A stretch of DNA of 34,441 nucleotides, taken from the NCBI GenBank assembly GCA_038125665.1, contig JAYPEI010000020.1, positions 1 through 34,441 on the forward strand, written 5' to 3'. Below, piece by piece: positions 8,057-16,088 of the stretch. How positions within the stretch are numbered: the first letter of the stretch is position 1; every line of letters begins with the position of its first letter. Source of the DNA: CAILUG01 sp038125665. Its GTDB lineage: Bacteria > Pseudomonadota > Gammaproteobacteria > Pseudomonadales > Pseudohongiellaceae. A model generated the notes under the pieces. That model saw only the letters and a list, made by a program, of their open reading frames with translations, did no database searches and had not been told where the DNA came from. Made by a program: the position numbers and the translations under genes.

Positions 8057-8821
8057 CTACCTGACACGTTTAACTTGAATGAAGCCGTTGATTCGCTCTG
8101 CGCTCATGCGGAAGTTATCACCGAATCCTGTTGGATATACATGAACAACATCCCCAACTTTCAAGTTATATGCATCACTATACATCTGGTTCCAGACTTG
8201 ACCTGAAGCTAGTGTCACTTGCCACATGTTGTGCTGTATTTGCTTTAACGAAGCTACTGTGTCTACGAGCTCTTGTTTTCCATCTTGATTCGTTTGAACT
8301 TCAGCTGCTCTCTCTTGATCTTTCAGGCCGAACGAATCTACCGAGCCTGTTACTTGTGGTCTAGTTGTGGGTTCTTCGATTGGCTCTTCGTCTTCATCTC
8401 CCACAAATGGAATCATGCCAACCATACGACCCAAAATACCTCTCTTTTTAGATTTGGGCGCTTCTTGTTTTTTTAATCCAAAAGTGTCCATGGGTGAACT
8501 AGAAGTATCAGACCTTGAGGAAAAAGTGGGGCTATCGCTTGAACCAGAGGTTTCAGGTAAATCTCTGGATGGGCGTCTCACCAGTGGCAGATTAGCTACT
8601 GGCCTAGCTGGGGCTACATCCTTAGGTCCGATGGAGGGAGTATTTCCCCTAGAGGTTACAGGGGAACTATCGTCAAGGCTCTCATAGCAGGCAAAACGTT
8701 GGAGTGTATCGTCAATTGTACGGCAGTCGGCCAGAGTTCTGGATGCTTGACTATGCGCGCTGATCGAAATGGTTACGCCAAACAATATTGATAACACTTT
8801 GATAAAACTTGTTTTTTTCAT
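8057..8821 (-). CDS. Hypothetical exported protein with a DxFGLK repeat
   Basis: 254 residues. MKKTSFIKVLSILFGVTISISAHSQ is a clear signal peptide. It is followed by LADCRTIDDTLQRFACYESL, a two-cysteine motif found at the N-terminus of several secreted gammaproteobacterial unknowns. A Ser/Pro-rich linker (about 50-115) follows. The motif DTFGLKKQE (about 112) recurs as DSFGLKDQE (about 165), with an acidic, Pro/Thr-rich stretch between. The C-terminal ~75 residues (VASLKQIQHNMWQVTLASGQ, NLKVGDVVHVYP, GFIQVKRVR) look like a small beta-barrel domain that is the conserved part of this family. The function is unknown. It is divergent from the TonB-dependent receptor gene. Confidence 0.75.
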   Translation of the reverse strand: MKKTSFIKVLSILFGVTISISAHSQASRTLADCRTIDDTLQRFACYESLDDSSPVTSRGNTPSIGPKDVAPARPVANLPLVRRPSRDLPETSGSSDSPTFSSRSDTSSSPMDTFGLKKQEAPKSKKRGILGRMVGMIPFVGDEDEEPIEEPTTRPQVTGSVDSFGLKDQERAAEVQTNQDGKQELVDTVASLKQIQHNMWQVTLASGQVWNQMYSDAYNLKVGDVVHVYPTGFGDNFRMSAERINGFIQVKRVR

Positions 8822-9133
8822 GATAACAGTAGATGCCTGATAGTTCTTTACAGAGGAGAGTTTATATCCTGAATAGGCCTGTTAGGCAAGCCGCGAAAAA
8901 ATAGGAAAAAAAGGTTAAGAACATTTTACATCTGTCAACTCGTTTGGGTGAGAAAATCCTTTAAATTACGTTTAAACTTATGAAGAACTTAGTGTATTAT
9001 CCTCTTGTTTTGCTGAATTTTTATTTAGTAAAGTTTACAAAAAAAAGGGGTATCGACGGTTTGGGGTGTCTTTTTATATGTCCTGAACGATCAATTCCCA
9101 ATTCGACTGATTGTCAAACAAACGGGAGGAAGT
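8822..9133. other. Divergent intergenic region upstream of the TonB-dependent receptor
   Basis: This 312-base AT-rich gap separates a minus-strand gene from the receptor gene. It must hold promoters for both. A small open frame beginning at 8980 runs into the receptor gene but has no ribosome-binding site or family resemblance. No repeats or RNA gene are evident apart from the weak promoter listed separately. Confidence 0.5.
8971..9000 (+). promoter_or_regulatory. Weak sigma-70-like promoter candidate for the TonB-dependent receptor
   Basis: TTTAAA (8971-8976) and TATTAT (8995-9000) are separated by 18 bases. The -10 box is a five-of-six match to TATAAT and the -35 box a four-of-six match to TTGACA. 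It would leave a leader of about 125 bases before the receptor start. Such matches are common in AT-rich DNA, so this is only a candidate. Confidence 0.25.
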
Positions 9134-12100
9134 ATGCATCCAGCTCAAGTGTCGCCTCGCCTGAATAAAATCAGAGCGGGAATCATATCTTCGACAATGC
9201 TGGTCGCCATGAGTGCAGGTTCTACACAAGTTCTTGCGCAGGACGACGAGTCATTGGAAGAGGTAGTCATCACAGGTTCGCGAATTGTACGTCGCGATTA
9301 CGAGTCAAATAGCCCCATCGTTACAGTGGATGCTGGTGATTTTGAAACTCAGACTGGCCTTAACATAGAATCTTATTTGAATCAGCTGCCAGAATATAAC
9401 CCGGCCGCTTCTCCAGTGACCACCCAGGGTGACGTGCAGATTACTCCAGTAAACTCGGTAGGTATCGCTTCTATCTCACTTCGTGGTTTTGGGCCTAACC
9501 GCTCTCTGGTACTTGTTAACGGAAAGCGTCCAACTCCAATCAACGCATTGATGGTTACAGACATCAACGGCGTACCTTCAGCTCTGGTACAGCGTGTTGA
9601 AACGATCACTGGTGGTGCTTCTGCTGTGTATGGTGCTGATGCCATTGGTGGTGTAACCAACTTCATCCTTCGCAATGACTTCGAAGGCTTCGAGTTCGAT
9701 GCCCAGTACGGCACAACCGAGGCTGGAGACGGAAACGAATCAAGGATCTCTGCTATTGTTGGTGCAAATTTTGCCGACGGCCGTGGTAACGTGGTGATGG
9801 GCGTTGAGGCCTACAACCGTGATACTGCCTTCCAAATTAGCAGAGACATCTATCGTGACAGATGGGCTTCTCCAGATGCGGGTGGATCTTTCTTCTTTAT
9901 CCAGGGAACAAACGCCTACAGCTGTAACCCAGACTGTCCGACCATGGCCGCAGTGAAGTCTCTGTTCGGTGGTCAAAACCCAAGCGCCTGGTTCGCTGGA
10001 TTTGCTCCAAACTTTGCGCCGGCACCTACTTACATTGACTTCCAATTCAACAACGATGGTTCTATCTGGGCGTCAGGTTTCCCTTTCACCACACCAGTGG
10101 GCCAGGCGAACTTTAAGGGTACTATTGACGGACTACAGTACGCCTACAACCGTGCTCTAGATTCAAGCGACATCTCTGGCACGTCAGTGATGAATTCCAT
10201 TAAGTGGAACAATACGGCGGCTTTCGCCTCTGCACCTCAGGAGAGGTACTCGTTCTTCGCCAACTCTACCTTCGACATCAACGACAAGGTCAGTTTCTTC
10301 TCACGCGTAAACTTCGCCGAGAGCAAGACTCGCACCCTGTTGTTTGGTACCAACGCCATCTCAGGTTGGGAGGCGAACGTTCCTTACAATCCAACCATGG
10401 ATAGCCCTATCGATCCAACTCTGGATTATACAGACGTTAACTTGCTGATGGCGGTTCGCAATAATCCAGGTGCTTACGCTAACCCTAACTTCATACCAAC
10501 CGGTGCCGCTGGCGCACACTTCCCTGTGCCTCTTGATTTGGCAATCCTGTTGAACTCTCGTGCGAACCAAAGCGCAAGATGGCAGCCACAGTGGAACCCA
10601 GACACTTCCCTGCCACCTCGTCAAACTTACAACCAGAACGAGGTGTGGCAGATTGAAGCCGGCTTTAACTTTGAATTGCCGTTTAGAGATTGGACAGCTG
10701 AGGCGTACTATTCGCACGGTGAGTCAAGTACCTATAACAACGCTTACGGTAACCTCTCACTGACCCGTTATCGTGCTCTGATCAACCAACCAGACTACGG
10801 TCGCAACGCTTCGGGTACAGGTAACACCTTCTATGCTGTTGGAAACACCGCGGCTGATGCAGAAATCGTCTCAACGATTCGACCAGCGTTTGGCGTGGGT
10901 GATTACACTTGTGAGTCTGGTTTCTACAACACGATCTTTGGTGGAGATCAGCCACTCTCCGAGGACTGCTTCAATGCTATTAACGCAGTGTTACAGACAC
11001 GCACCCAAAACCAACAGGATATCATTGAGCTTAACTTCCAGGGTGGTCTGATGGATCTTCCTGCGGGTGAGCTTCGTGTAGCGGCTGGTTACCAGATGCG
11101 CGACAACGCTGCCCAATTCAATCCAGACATCCTTCAGTCTCAGAACTCGTTCATGGACCAGGTTGTGGGTGTCTATCCAACTGGTTACCTAGACGCTAGC
11201 ACAAAAGTCAATGATGTCTATGTTGAGGCATTGGTTCCAGTTGTGAACGATCTGCCGCTGATGCAGAGCCTAGAGCTTGAGTTGGGTATCCGTGAATCTG
11301 ATTATAAAGAGTCAGCGGACGCGACTACCTATAAGGCGCTAATGAACTGGACTGTGAACGATAAGTTGCGTCTTCGTGGTGGTTTCAACCGTGCCACTCG
11401 TGCGCCTAACCTAGGTGAGCTCTTCCTGAATAAGCAAGAAATTTTCACCGGGGGCGGTAACTTCGGTGACCCATGTTCACCACGCGCTAACGCTCCTTAC
11501 GGTGCCGGTGGTACCCAGTACGCTGATGACCCAGTCTTACAAGCTGGTGAACCGCTACCATCCTTGGCCCCAGGTCAGACACAGGCTGGTGCAGATTCTA
11601 CCTACCTAATTTGTCAGGCGATGATGGGTCAAGAGGGTGCTGACTTCTACTATCGCTCTGGTCTTGATAAGGCTCAACAAGGTGGAGGTGGTGGATTCGC
11701 TTGGGTTCTTCAAGAGGGTAACCCCGAGTTGAAATCTGAGCAGGCCGACTCTTGGACGTTCGGTTTTGTTGCACAGTCTCCATTCGACAATGCTTGGCTG
11801 TCTGGCCTGAACTTGTCCTTCGACTGGTATCAGGTCGAGATTGAAGACGCTATCATGTTGTACTCACTAGACTACGCAGCATACCGTTGCTTTGGTACCA
11901 ACATAGTGTCAACTGAGGCTGAGGCAGCCGCTCAAGCTGCAAGCCTTGGCTGTCAGCTCTCTCCACGTGATCAACGTAATGGTAATGCCCTGAACACGTT
12001 GGTTTCATACGATAACCAGGCAACTATCGAGACCTCTGGTTTTGATATTGGTCTTAACTGGTCTGCTGGTCTGTCTGATCTTGGGTTCGACCTGCCAGGT

Positions 12101-12709
12101 GGCCTAGGAGCAAGCTTGAATGCGACCATCTTGGATTACTACAGAACAAAGCAGTCTCCAGCTGTTTATGACGTAGAGACAGAGTGGAAAGGTTCTCTTG
12201 GTCCAAACCTAAGTGGTACCAATGGTGGTGCATACGACTACCGTCTCTTTGGTAATCTGAGCTACTTCCAGGATAACTGGAGTGTCATGCTACGCTGGCG
12301 TCATTTGCCTTCTGTGTACTCAGCTAACTGGGCACAGCAGCAGGCACTTATCAAGAACAATGCAGCAGTTGCCGCTGGAGCCAATGGTATGATTCTTGGT
12401 TACACACCAAGCACAGAGATGGAGACTGACTCCTACAACATCTTCGATCTGTCCTTCAACTGGAACGTTAACGAGACCTTCACAGTACGTGGCGGTGTGA
12501 CCAACCTCTTCGATGAGGAACCACCATACGTTGCAAGCACTGCAGGTAACGAACCAGCTAATGGTAGAGAAGCTCTGGCGCAGTGTAATGGTGCCCCAGG
12601 ATGTTCAGACCCAACTGGCTTCAGCCTGATGCGTCTGGGTAACTTCAGTGGTGGATACTACGACACCATAGGGCGTCGCTTCTTCCTTGGTGTCAAAGCT
12701 ACTTTCTAA
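9134..12709 (+). CDS. Large TonB-dependent outer-membrane receptor
   Basis: 1191 residues, longer than the usual 700-1000. The ATG follows GGGAGGAAGT. A signal peptide ends near VLAQ (about residue 36), followed by the TonB-box-like LEEVVITGSR (41-50). The plug domain (about 50-190) shows SISLRGFGPNRSLVLVNGKR, then VQRVETITGGASAVYGADAI and GGVTNFILR. The rest is the 22-strand barrel, ending in FFLGVKATF with the expected terminal Phe. Several Cys-containing inserts (CNPDCP, CESGF, CQLSP, CNGAPGC) suggest disulfide-stabilised loops. The gene uses C-ending codons (AAC, TAC, TTC) far more than its neighbours, consistent with very high expression. It stands alone with its own terminator. The ligand is unknown; a polymer or oligomer too large for porins is likely. 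Confidence 0.95.
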   Translation: MHPAQVSPRLNKIRAGIISSTMLVAMSAGSTQVLAQDDESLEEVVITGSRIVRRDYESNSPIVTVDAGDFETQTGLNIESYLNQLPEYNPAASPVTTQGDVQITPVNSVGIASISLRGFGPNRSLVLVNGKRPTPINALMVTDINGVPSALVQRVETITGGASAVYGADAIGGVTNFILRNDFEGFEFDAQYGTTEAGDGNESRISAIVGANFADGRGNVVMGVEAYNRDTAFQISRDIYRDRWASPDAGGSFFFIQGTNAYSCNPDCPTMAAVKSLFGGQNPSAWFAGFAPNFAPAPTYIDFQFNNDGSIWASGFPFTTPVGQANFKGTIDGLQYAYNRALDSSDISGTSVMNSIKWNNTAAFASAPQERYSFFANSTFDINDKVSFFSRVNFAESKTRTLLFGTNAISGWEANVPYNPTMDSPIDPTLDYTDVNLLMAVRNNPGAYANPNFIPTGAAGAHFPVPLDLAILLNSRANQSARWQPQWNPDTSLPPRQTYNQNEVWQIEAGFNFELPFRDWTAEAYYSHGESSTYNNAYGNLSLTRYRALINQPDYGRNASGTGNTFYAVGNTAADAEIVSTIRPAFGVGDYTCESGFYNTIFGGDQPLSEDCFNAINAVLQTRTQNQQDIIELNFQGGLMDLPAGELRVAAGYQMRDNAAQFNPDILQSQNSFMDQVVGVYPTGYLDASTKVNDVYVEALVPVVNDLPLMQSLELELGIRESDYKESADATTYKALMNWTVNDKLRLRGGFNRATRAPNLGELFLNKQEIFTGGGNFGDPCSPRANAPYGAGGTQYADDPVLQAGEPLPSLAPGQTQAGADSTYLICQAMMGQEGADFYYRSGLDKAQQGGGGGFAWVLQEGNPELKSEQADSWTFGFVAQSPFDNAWLSGLNLSFDWYQVEIEDAIMLYSLDYAAYRCFGTNIVSTEAEAAAQAASLGCQLSPRDQRNGNALNTLVSYDNQATIETSGFDIGLNWSAGLSDLGFDLPGGLGASLNATILDYYRTKQSPAVYDVETEWKGSLGPNLSGTNGGAYDYRLFGNLSYFQDNWSVMLRWRHLPSVYSANWAQQQALIKNNAAVAAGANGMILGYTPSTEMETDSYNIFDLSFNWNVNETFTVRGGVTNLFDEEPPYVASTAGNEPANGREALAQCNGAPGCSDPTGFSLMRLGNFSGGYYDTIGRRFFLGVKATF

Positions 12710-12743
12710 ACTGAAAATAGCCAACCAAATAGTTAGCGGAATC

Positions 12744-12775
12744 AACGGTGGACCTTAGGGTCCACCGTTTTTTTT
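12744..12775 (+). terminator. Rho-independent terminator of the TonB-dependent receptor
   Basis: An 11-bp perfect stem, AACGGTGGACC (12744-12754) with GGTCCACCGTT (12759-12769), has a TTAG loop and runs into eight T residues. It lies 35 bases after the receptor stop and just before the 3' end of the convergent rsmC-type gene. Confidence 0.92.
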
Positions 12776-12784
12776 GGCAGAAAA

Positions 12785-13858
12785 TTATATTTGGAGCCTA
12801 TAAACGCGGTACCTTCCATCGTCACTTATTAGCTCTATGATACTAAACAGGGGGCTGGCCTTGGCGGGAACTGGAATAAAGCTGTTGACTACGAACAGAG
12901 CTTGACCTTTTTGCGTGAGTAGTCGCTTTGTCTGTTCAAGGAAAAGTTGGATTAGGTCACCTTCGACGGCAAACCCTTGATGGAAGGGAGGGTTGCACAG
13001 TACTAAGTCAAATTCTTCATGGATCTGTAAGCCGGCATGCGTAGGTACTACCTGCCATTCACAACCAATGGGTGCAGAGTTTTGGATGTTAAGAGTACAA
13101 GCCTCTAGAGCGGCGGCATTGTTATCGGTCGCCACCAGGCGCTTGGGCTGAAGTTTCAGGGCTGCTACAGAGAGTAAACCGTAGCCACATCCGAGATCCA
13201 GAACAGTTTCAGTGTTCGGTTTAAGTTTTGAGAAAGCCTCAACCAGTAGAACTGAACCAGGGTCTAGTCTGTCCCAACCAAAGATCCCGGGTTTACTGAA
13301 AAGGTCTATCGCCCGCCAATGCACGATAGGAATGAGCTTTTCATAAGCAAACTTTTGTATTCCCTCTCTTAGATTTCGTTCGTTGCTTAGATCTATACCA
13401 GTCTCTTGAAGTTTTTTCAGTGTGTAACAGTGAACCTGGCCCTCGCCACGGCGTAACTCTATTGAACATTGCCACAAGTTTGTACAGCGTTTTGCAAATG
13501 TTTTGATTCCTTCCTGCTTCATCCCAAATAGGCAAAGCTGACCTCCGGTTGGTAGGCAACTCCATGCACTATCCAGAACATGCTCAGCCACCGCTTTTTC
13601 TTTAGAGATTCGATAATAAATATATTCGTGTGCTTTAACTGTAGACCAAGGAGAGAAATCAAAATCACTAAAATGAGAAGACCAACCCTTAGACTGTGAC
13701 TCAAGATGAACATCGAAGCGATTTGTTAGTATGGTTAATTTTTCACGAGGGCAAACGGGAAGGATAGTTGTATTCTCATCGAGCACCAGTAGACAACTAC
13801 CATCGGCTGGAAGACTATTAAATAGAGAGTTATTTACTGTATTGATTTCGGAGATCAT
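12785..13858 (-). CDS. rsmC: rRNA guanine-N2 methyltransferase, RsmC/RlmG family
   Basis: 357 residues from the ATG at 13858, which overlaps the rsuA stop as ATGA and so sets the start; an in-frame start at 13894 would lie inside rsuA. The N-terminal ~170 residues are a degenerate methyltransferase-like domain, as in RsmC and RlmG. The catalytic domain has GIFGWDRLDPGS, the SAM-binding DLGCGYG (221-227), an acidic residue in VATDNNAAAL and the catalytic NPPFH (289-293). RsmC modifies G1207 of 16S rRNA and RlmG modifies G1835 of 23S rRNA; the LCNPPFHQ wording also fits RlmG, so the exact target is open. It is translationally coupled to rsuA, making a two-gene rRNA-modification unit at the end of the operon. 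Confidence 0.85.
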   Translation of the reverse strand: MISEINTVNNSLFNSLPADGSCLLVLDENTTILPVCPREKLTILTNRFDVHLESQSKGWSSHFSDFDFSPWSTVKAHEYIYYRISKEKAVAEHVLDSAWSCLPTGGQLCLFGMKQEGIKTFAKRCTNLWQCSIELRRGEGQVHCYTLKKLQETGIDLSNERNLREGIQKFAYEKLIPIVHWRAIDLFSKPGIFGWDRLDPGSVLLVEAFSKLKPNTETVLDLGCGYGLLSVAALKLQPKRLVATDNNAAALEACTLNIQNSAPIGCEWQVVPTHAGLQIHEEFDLVLCNPPFHQGFAVEGDLIQLFLEQTKRLLTQKGQALFVVNSFIPVPAKASPLFSIIELISDDGRYRVYRLQI

Positions 13859-14571
13859 ACAAGAGCTATCTCTTCGGTTGTTAACTCTCTCCAATCTCCA
13901 GGTGCTAGGTTACTATCAAGTTGAAAGGGACCAACACTCTCTCTGTGAAGGGCAATGACCTCGTTATCAAGCGCTGCAAACATTCGCTTCACCTGATGGT
14001 ACCGACCTTCCTGAATACCAAGTCTTACAGTTCGTTCATTAATTCGTTCAACTTGCGCTGGTAGGGTGGGTTTACTCTCGCCATGCAGTTGTATACCACG
14101 TTCGAGACTGAGTAAATCCAGGTCTAATACGGGTAGAGACAGGTTAACAAGGTAGCTCTTAAACAGACCAAATTTAGGGCTAGTTAGACGATGATTCCAC
14201 TGTCCATCGTTGGTAAGCAACACCAGGCCGGTTGTATCGGCATCAAGCCTGCCAGCACTATGTAGACTGTCGGCCCATGGAGAGTCTATTAGAAGATGTA
14301 CTGGTGTGTAGTATGTGTCATCGTGCGTACAAACCGTTGAGCTTGGCTTATGTAGCATGACATATCGAGGTAAAGGCCAGAGTATCTCAAGGTGATCAAG
14401 CTGAACTTTTTGTAGGGCTGTGACTCCACTGGCTGAGGATATTGCAATTTCTCCGTCGACCATTACTCGTCCGGCTTTTATTAACTTTCTTACCTCTGAG
14501 CGAGAGTATGCAGTTTGTGTACTAAGCAAACGATCTAGTCGCAGGGGGAGCGTAGGATCAGGAAATATCAT
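13855..14571 (-). CDS. rsuA: 16S rRNA pseudouridine synthase RsuA (RsuA/RluB/E/F family)
   Basis: 238 residues. S4 RNA-binding domain at about 10-55 (RLDRLLSTQTAYSRSEVRKL, GRVMVDGE), then the catalytic domain with YVMLHKPSSTVC, the signature GRLDADTTGLVLLT carrying the catalytic Asp110, and EGRYHQVKRMFAALDN. Overall similarity is closest to RsuA, which makes pseudouridine 516 in 16S rRNA. The ATG at 14571 lies two bases after the stop of the upstream hydrolase gene; an overlapping GTG at 14574 is an alternative. The stop overlaps the start of the next gene (ATGA). Its place between a secreted glycosidase and an rRNA methyltransferase suggests the housekeeping pair is read from a shared transcript. 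Confidence 0.92.
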   Translation of the reverse strand: MIFPDPTLPLRLDRLLSTQTAYSRSEVRKLIKAGRVMVDGEIAISSASGVTALQKVQLDHLEILWPLPRYVMLHKPSSTVCTHDDTYYTPVHLLIDSPWADSLHSAGRLDADTTGLVLLTNDGQWNHRLTSPKFGLFKSYLVNLSLPVLDLDLLSLERGIQLHGESKPTLPAQVERINERTVRLGIQEGRYHQVKRMFAALDNEVIALHRESVGPFQLDSNLAPGDWRELTTEEIALV

Positions 14572-14573
14572 CA

Positions 14574-16088
14574 CTAGAGTCTCGAAGTGCTAAACAGCAG
14601 CATCATGGCTCCAGCACGTGCATCTTGTCCAACCAATGCTTCACGCTCAAGATAGGCCTGGAGTGAGTCTTGTCCAGGTGTTGATATACATACATCGATA
14701 AATCCGAAGTCTTCTGTAGTGCGAGTCAACAGGCCTTCCCAAGCTCGATCGGCAACCCCTTGATAGAAAGGCTCTAGCCACTGTTCACGTGCCCCGATTT
14801 GTAGCGCGTAACCGATCATCGCTGTTGAAGAAAACTCTGCCCAGGACCCTGGATGATCTATCAGGTTGTGCCACATACCGTCAGTATCTTGATATACAAG
14901 AAGTGTTGCAGCTAATTGTTGATAACGTTTCAATAAGGCATCGTAAGCTGGATGATTCTCGTCAATATCTTGCAAGGCTTCAGCTAGCCCTAGTAGGACA
15001 AAGGCATTACCTCTCCCCCATGCTGCATCTGTTGAAGGCCAATGATTGTACAAACCATCTTTGCGCAATAGGGGTTTTCCAATGAAGTCGACGTGACGAA
15101 GAGCCATGTCCCAATAGGCAGTCTTTCCTGTGAGTTTGCCCATTTTCCCGAGCAGCGGTACTTGCATAAAAATGGCATCACTGTATTCCCCGTGAAAAGG
15201 TACAACCTCTTTCAAGCTACCATCATAATTGAAAGCAGAATTTGCTGCTCGTTCGGCAATTATTAAATAGTCATTGCGTCCTGTATGTTCATACAGCTCT
15301 GCGAACAACAGATAACCCGCCATCTGCAAAGAGGAAGTAATCTCTGCTTTCATTAATTTTTCTATAAGCGGGTCAACTAAAGATTGCACTTGTTCAACTT
15401 TACCTAAACGTAATGCTGAAATTAAGGGTAAAGCTGATATATAAAGGAGGGGATCAGGTGTACGTAAGTAAGTATTAAATAAACCCTCGCTAAGCTCACT
15501 TGCATTTCTTTGTTGACGTGCTTGTACTGAAAGGCGTGCGGAAGAAACTGGTAACTGTTTACGACCACGCATCGCTTCAATTAGTTCATTTTCGTAGTCG
15601 ATACTATAGACGGGGATAGTCCCCAGTCCCATTAAATCATCCTGCAGAGCCTGACCAAGGTTCCATGTATCTCCTCCAACTATTACCACGGCATCTGGTG
15701 GGTGACTAGCGAGCCACCTCCACAAACCAAAGGAAGGCCAGTTATCATTGTAAGCCTTACCTTGTGGAGGAAATTGCATAGTCTCCGCTGCAGGGTTTAC
15801 ATTACTGAGGTAAGTCACATTGATGAAGTTATCTTGCTCGTTGGCATAAGCTTCATAACCAATGTTTACTACATTAGTGCTGGCTTGCTCATGTGTAAAG
15901 CCACCCACAACCAACACACTTGGCAAACCTGCTTCCTGAGCAGGAACAGAGAAAGCCTCAATTGGTTCTTTGTTGATACTCATGCCCACTGTCCAACTCT
16001 GAGCCTTGACGTCTATAGGAGCTCCAATTAAGAACCAGTGAGCACATGAAATGAGGATCAATTTAATCGAGGAAAAGCCAAACTTCAT
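14574..16088 (-). CDS. Exported GH88/GH105-type hydrolase with N-terminal M14-like domain
   Basis: 504 residues. Signal peptide at about 1-30, ending near VKAQ. Residues ~30-190 contain LPSVLVVGGFTHEQAS and DAVVIVGGDTWNLG, a pattern resembling the start of M14 carboxypeptidase-like domains, but no clear zinc triad is visible. Residues ~200-500 form an (alpha/alpha)6-barrel type domain like unsaturated rhamnogalacturonyl/glucuronyl hydrolases: HGEYSDAIFMQVPLLGKMG (candidate catalytic Asp in YSDA), DAAWGRGNAFVLLGLAEAL and MWHNLIDHPGSWAEFSSTAM. Such enzymes remove an unsaturated uronic acid left by a polysaccharide lyase. No lyase gene is in the window. The start overlaps the stop of the upstream TPR-like gene (ATGA). 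Confidence 0.82.
   Translation of the reverse strand: MKFGFSSIKLILISCAHWFLIGAPIDVKAQSWTVGMSINKEPIEAFSVPAQEAGLPSVLVVGGFTHEQASTNVVNIGYEAYANEQDNFINVTYLSNVNPAAETMQFPPQGKAYNDNWPSFGLWRWLASHPPDAVVIVGGDTWNLGQALQDDLMGLGTIPVYSIDYENELIEAMRGRKQLPVSSARLSVQARQQRNASELSEGLFNTYLRTPDPLLYISALPLISALRLGKVEQVQSLVDPLIEKLMKAEITSSLQMAGYLLFAELYEHTGRNDYLIIAERAANSAFNYDGSLKEVVPFHGEYSDAIFMQVPLLGKMGKLTGKTAYWDMALRHVDFIGKPLLRKDGLYNHWPSTDAAWGRGNAFVLLGLAEALQDIDENHPAYDALLKRYQQLAATLLVYQDTDGMWHNLIDHPGSWAEFSSTAMIGYALQIGAREQWLEPFYQGVADRAWEGLLTRTTEDFGFIDVCISTPGQDSLQAYLEREALVGQDARAGAMMLLFSTSRL

Noticed and set aside
8980..9168. Small plus-strand frame before the TonB-dependent receptor
   Set aside because: It overlaps the receptor start, lacks a ribosome-binding site and reads as non-coding AT-rich leader.
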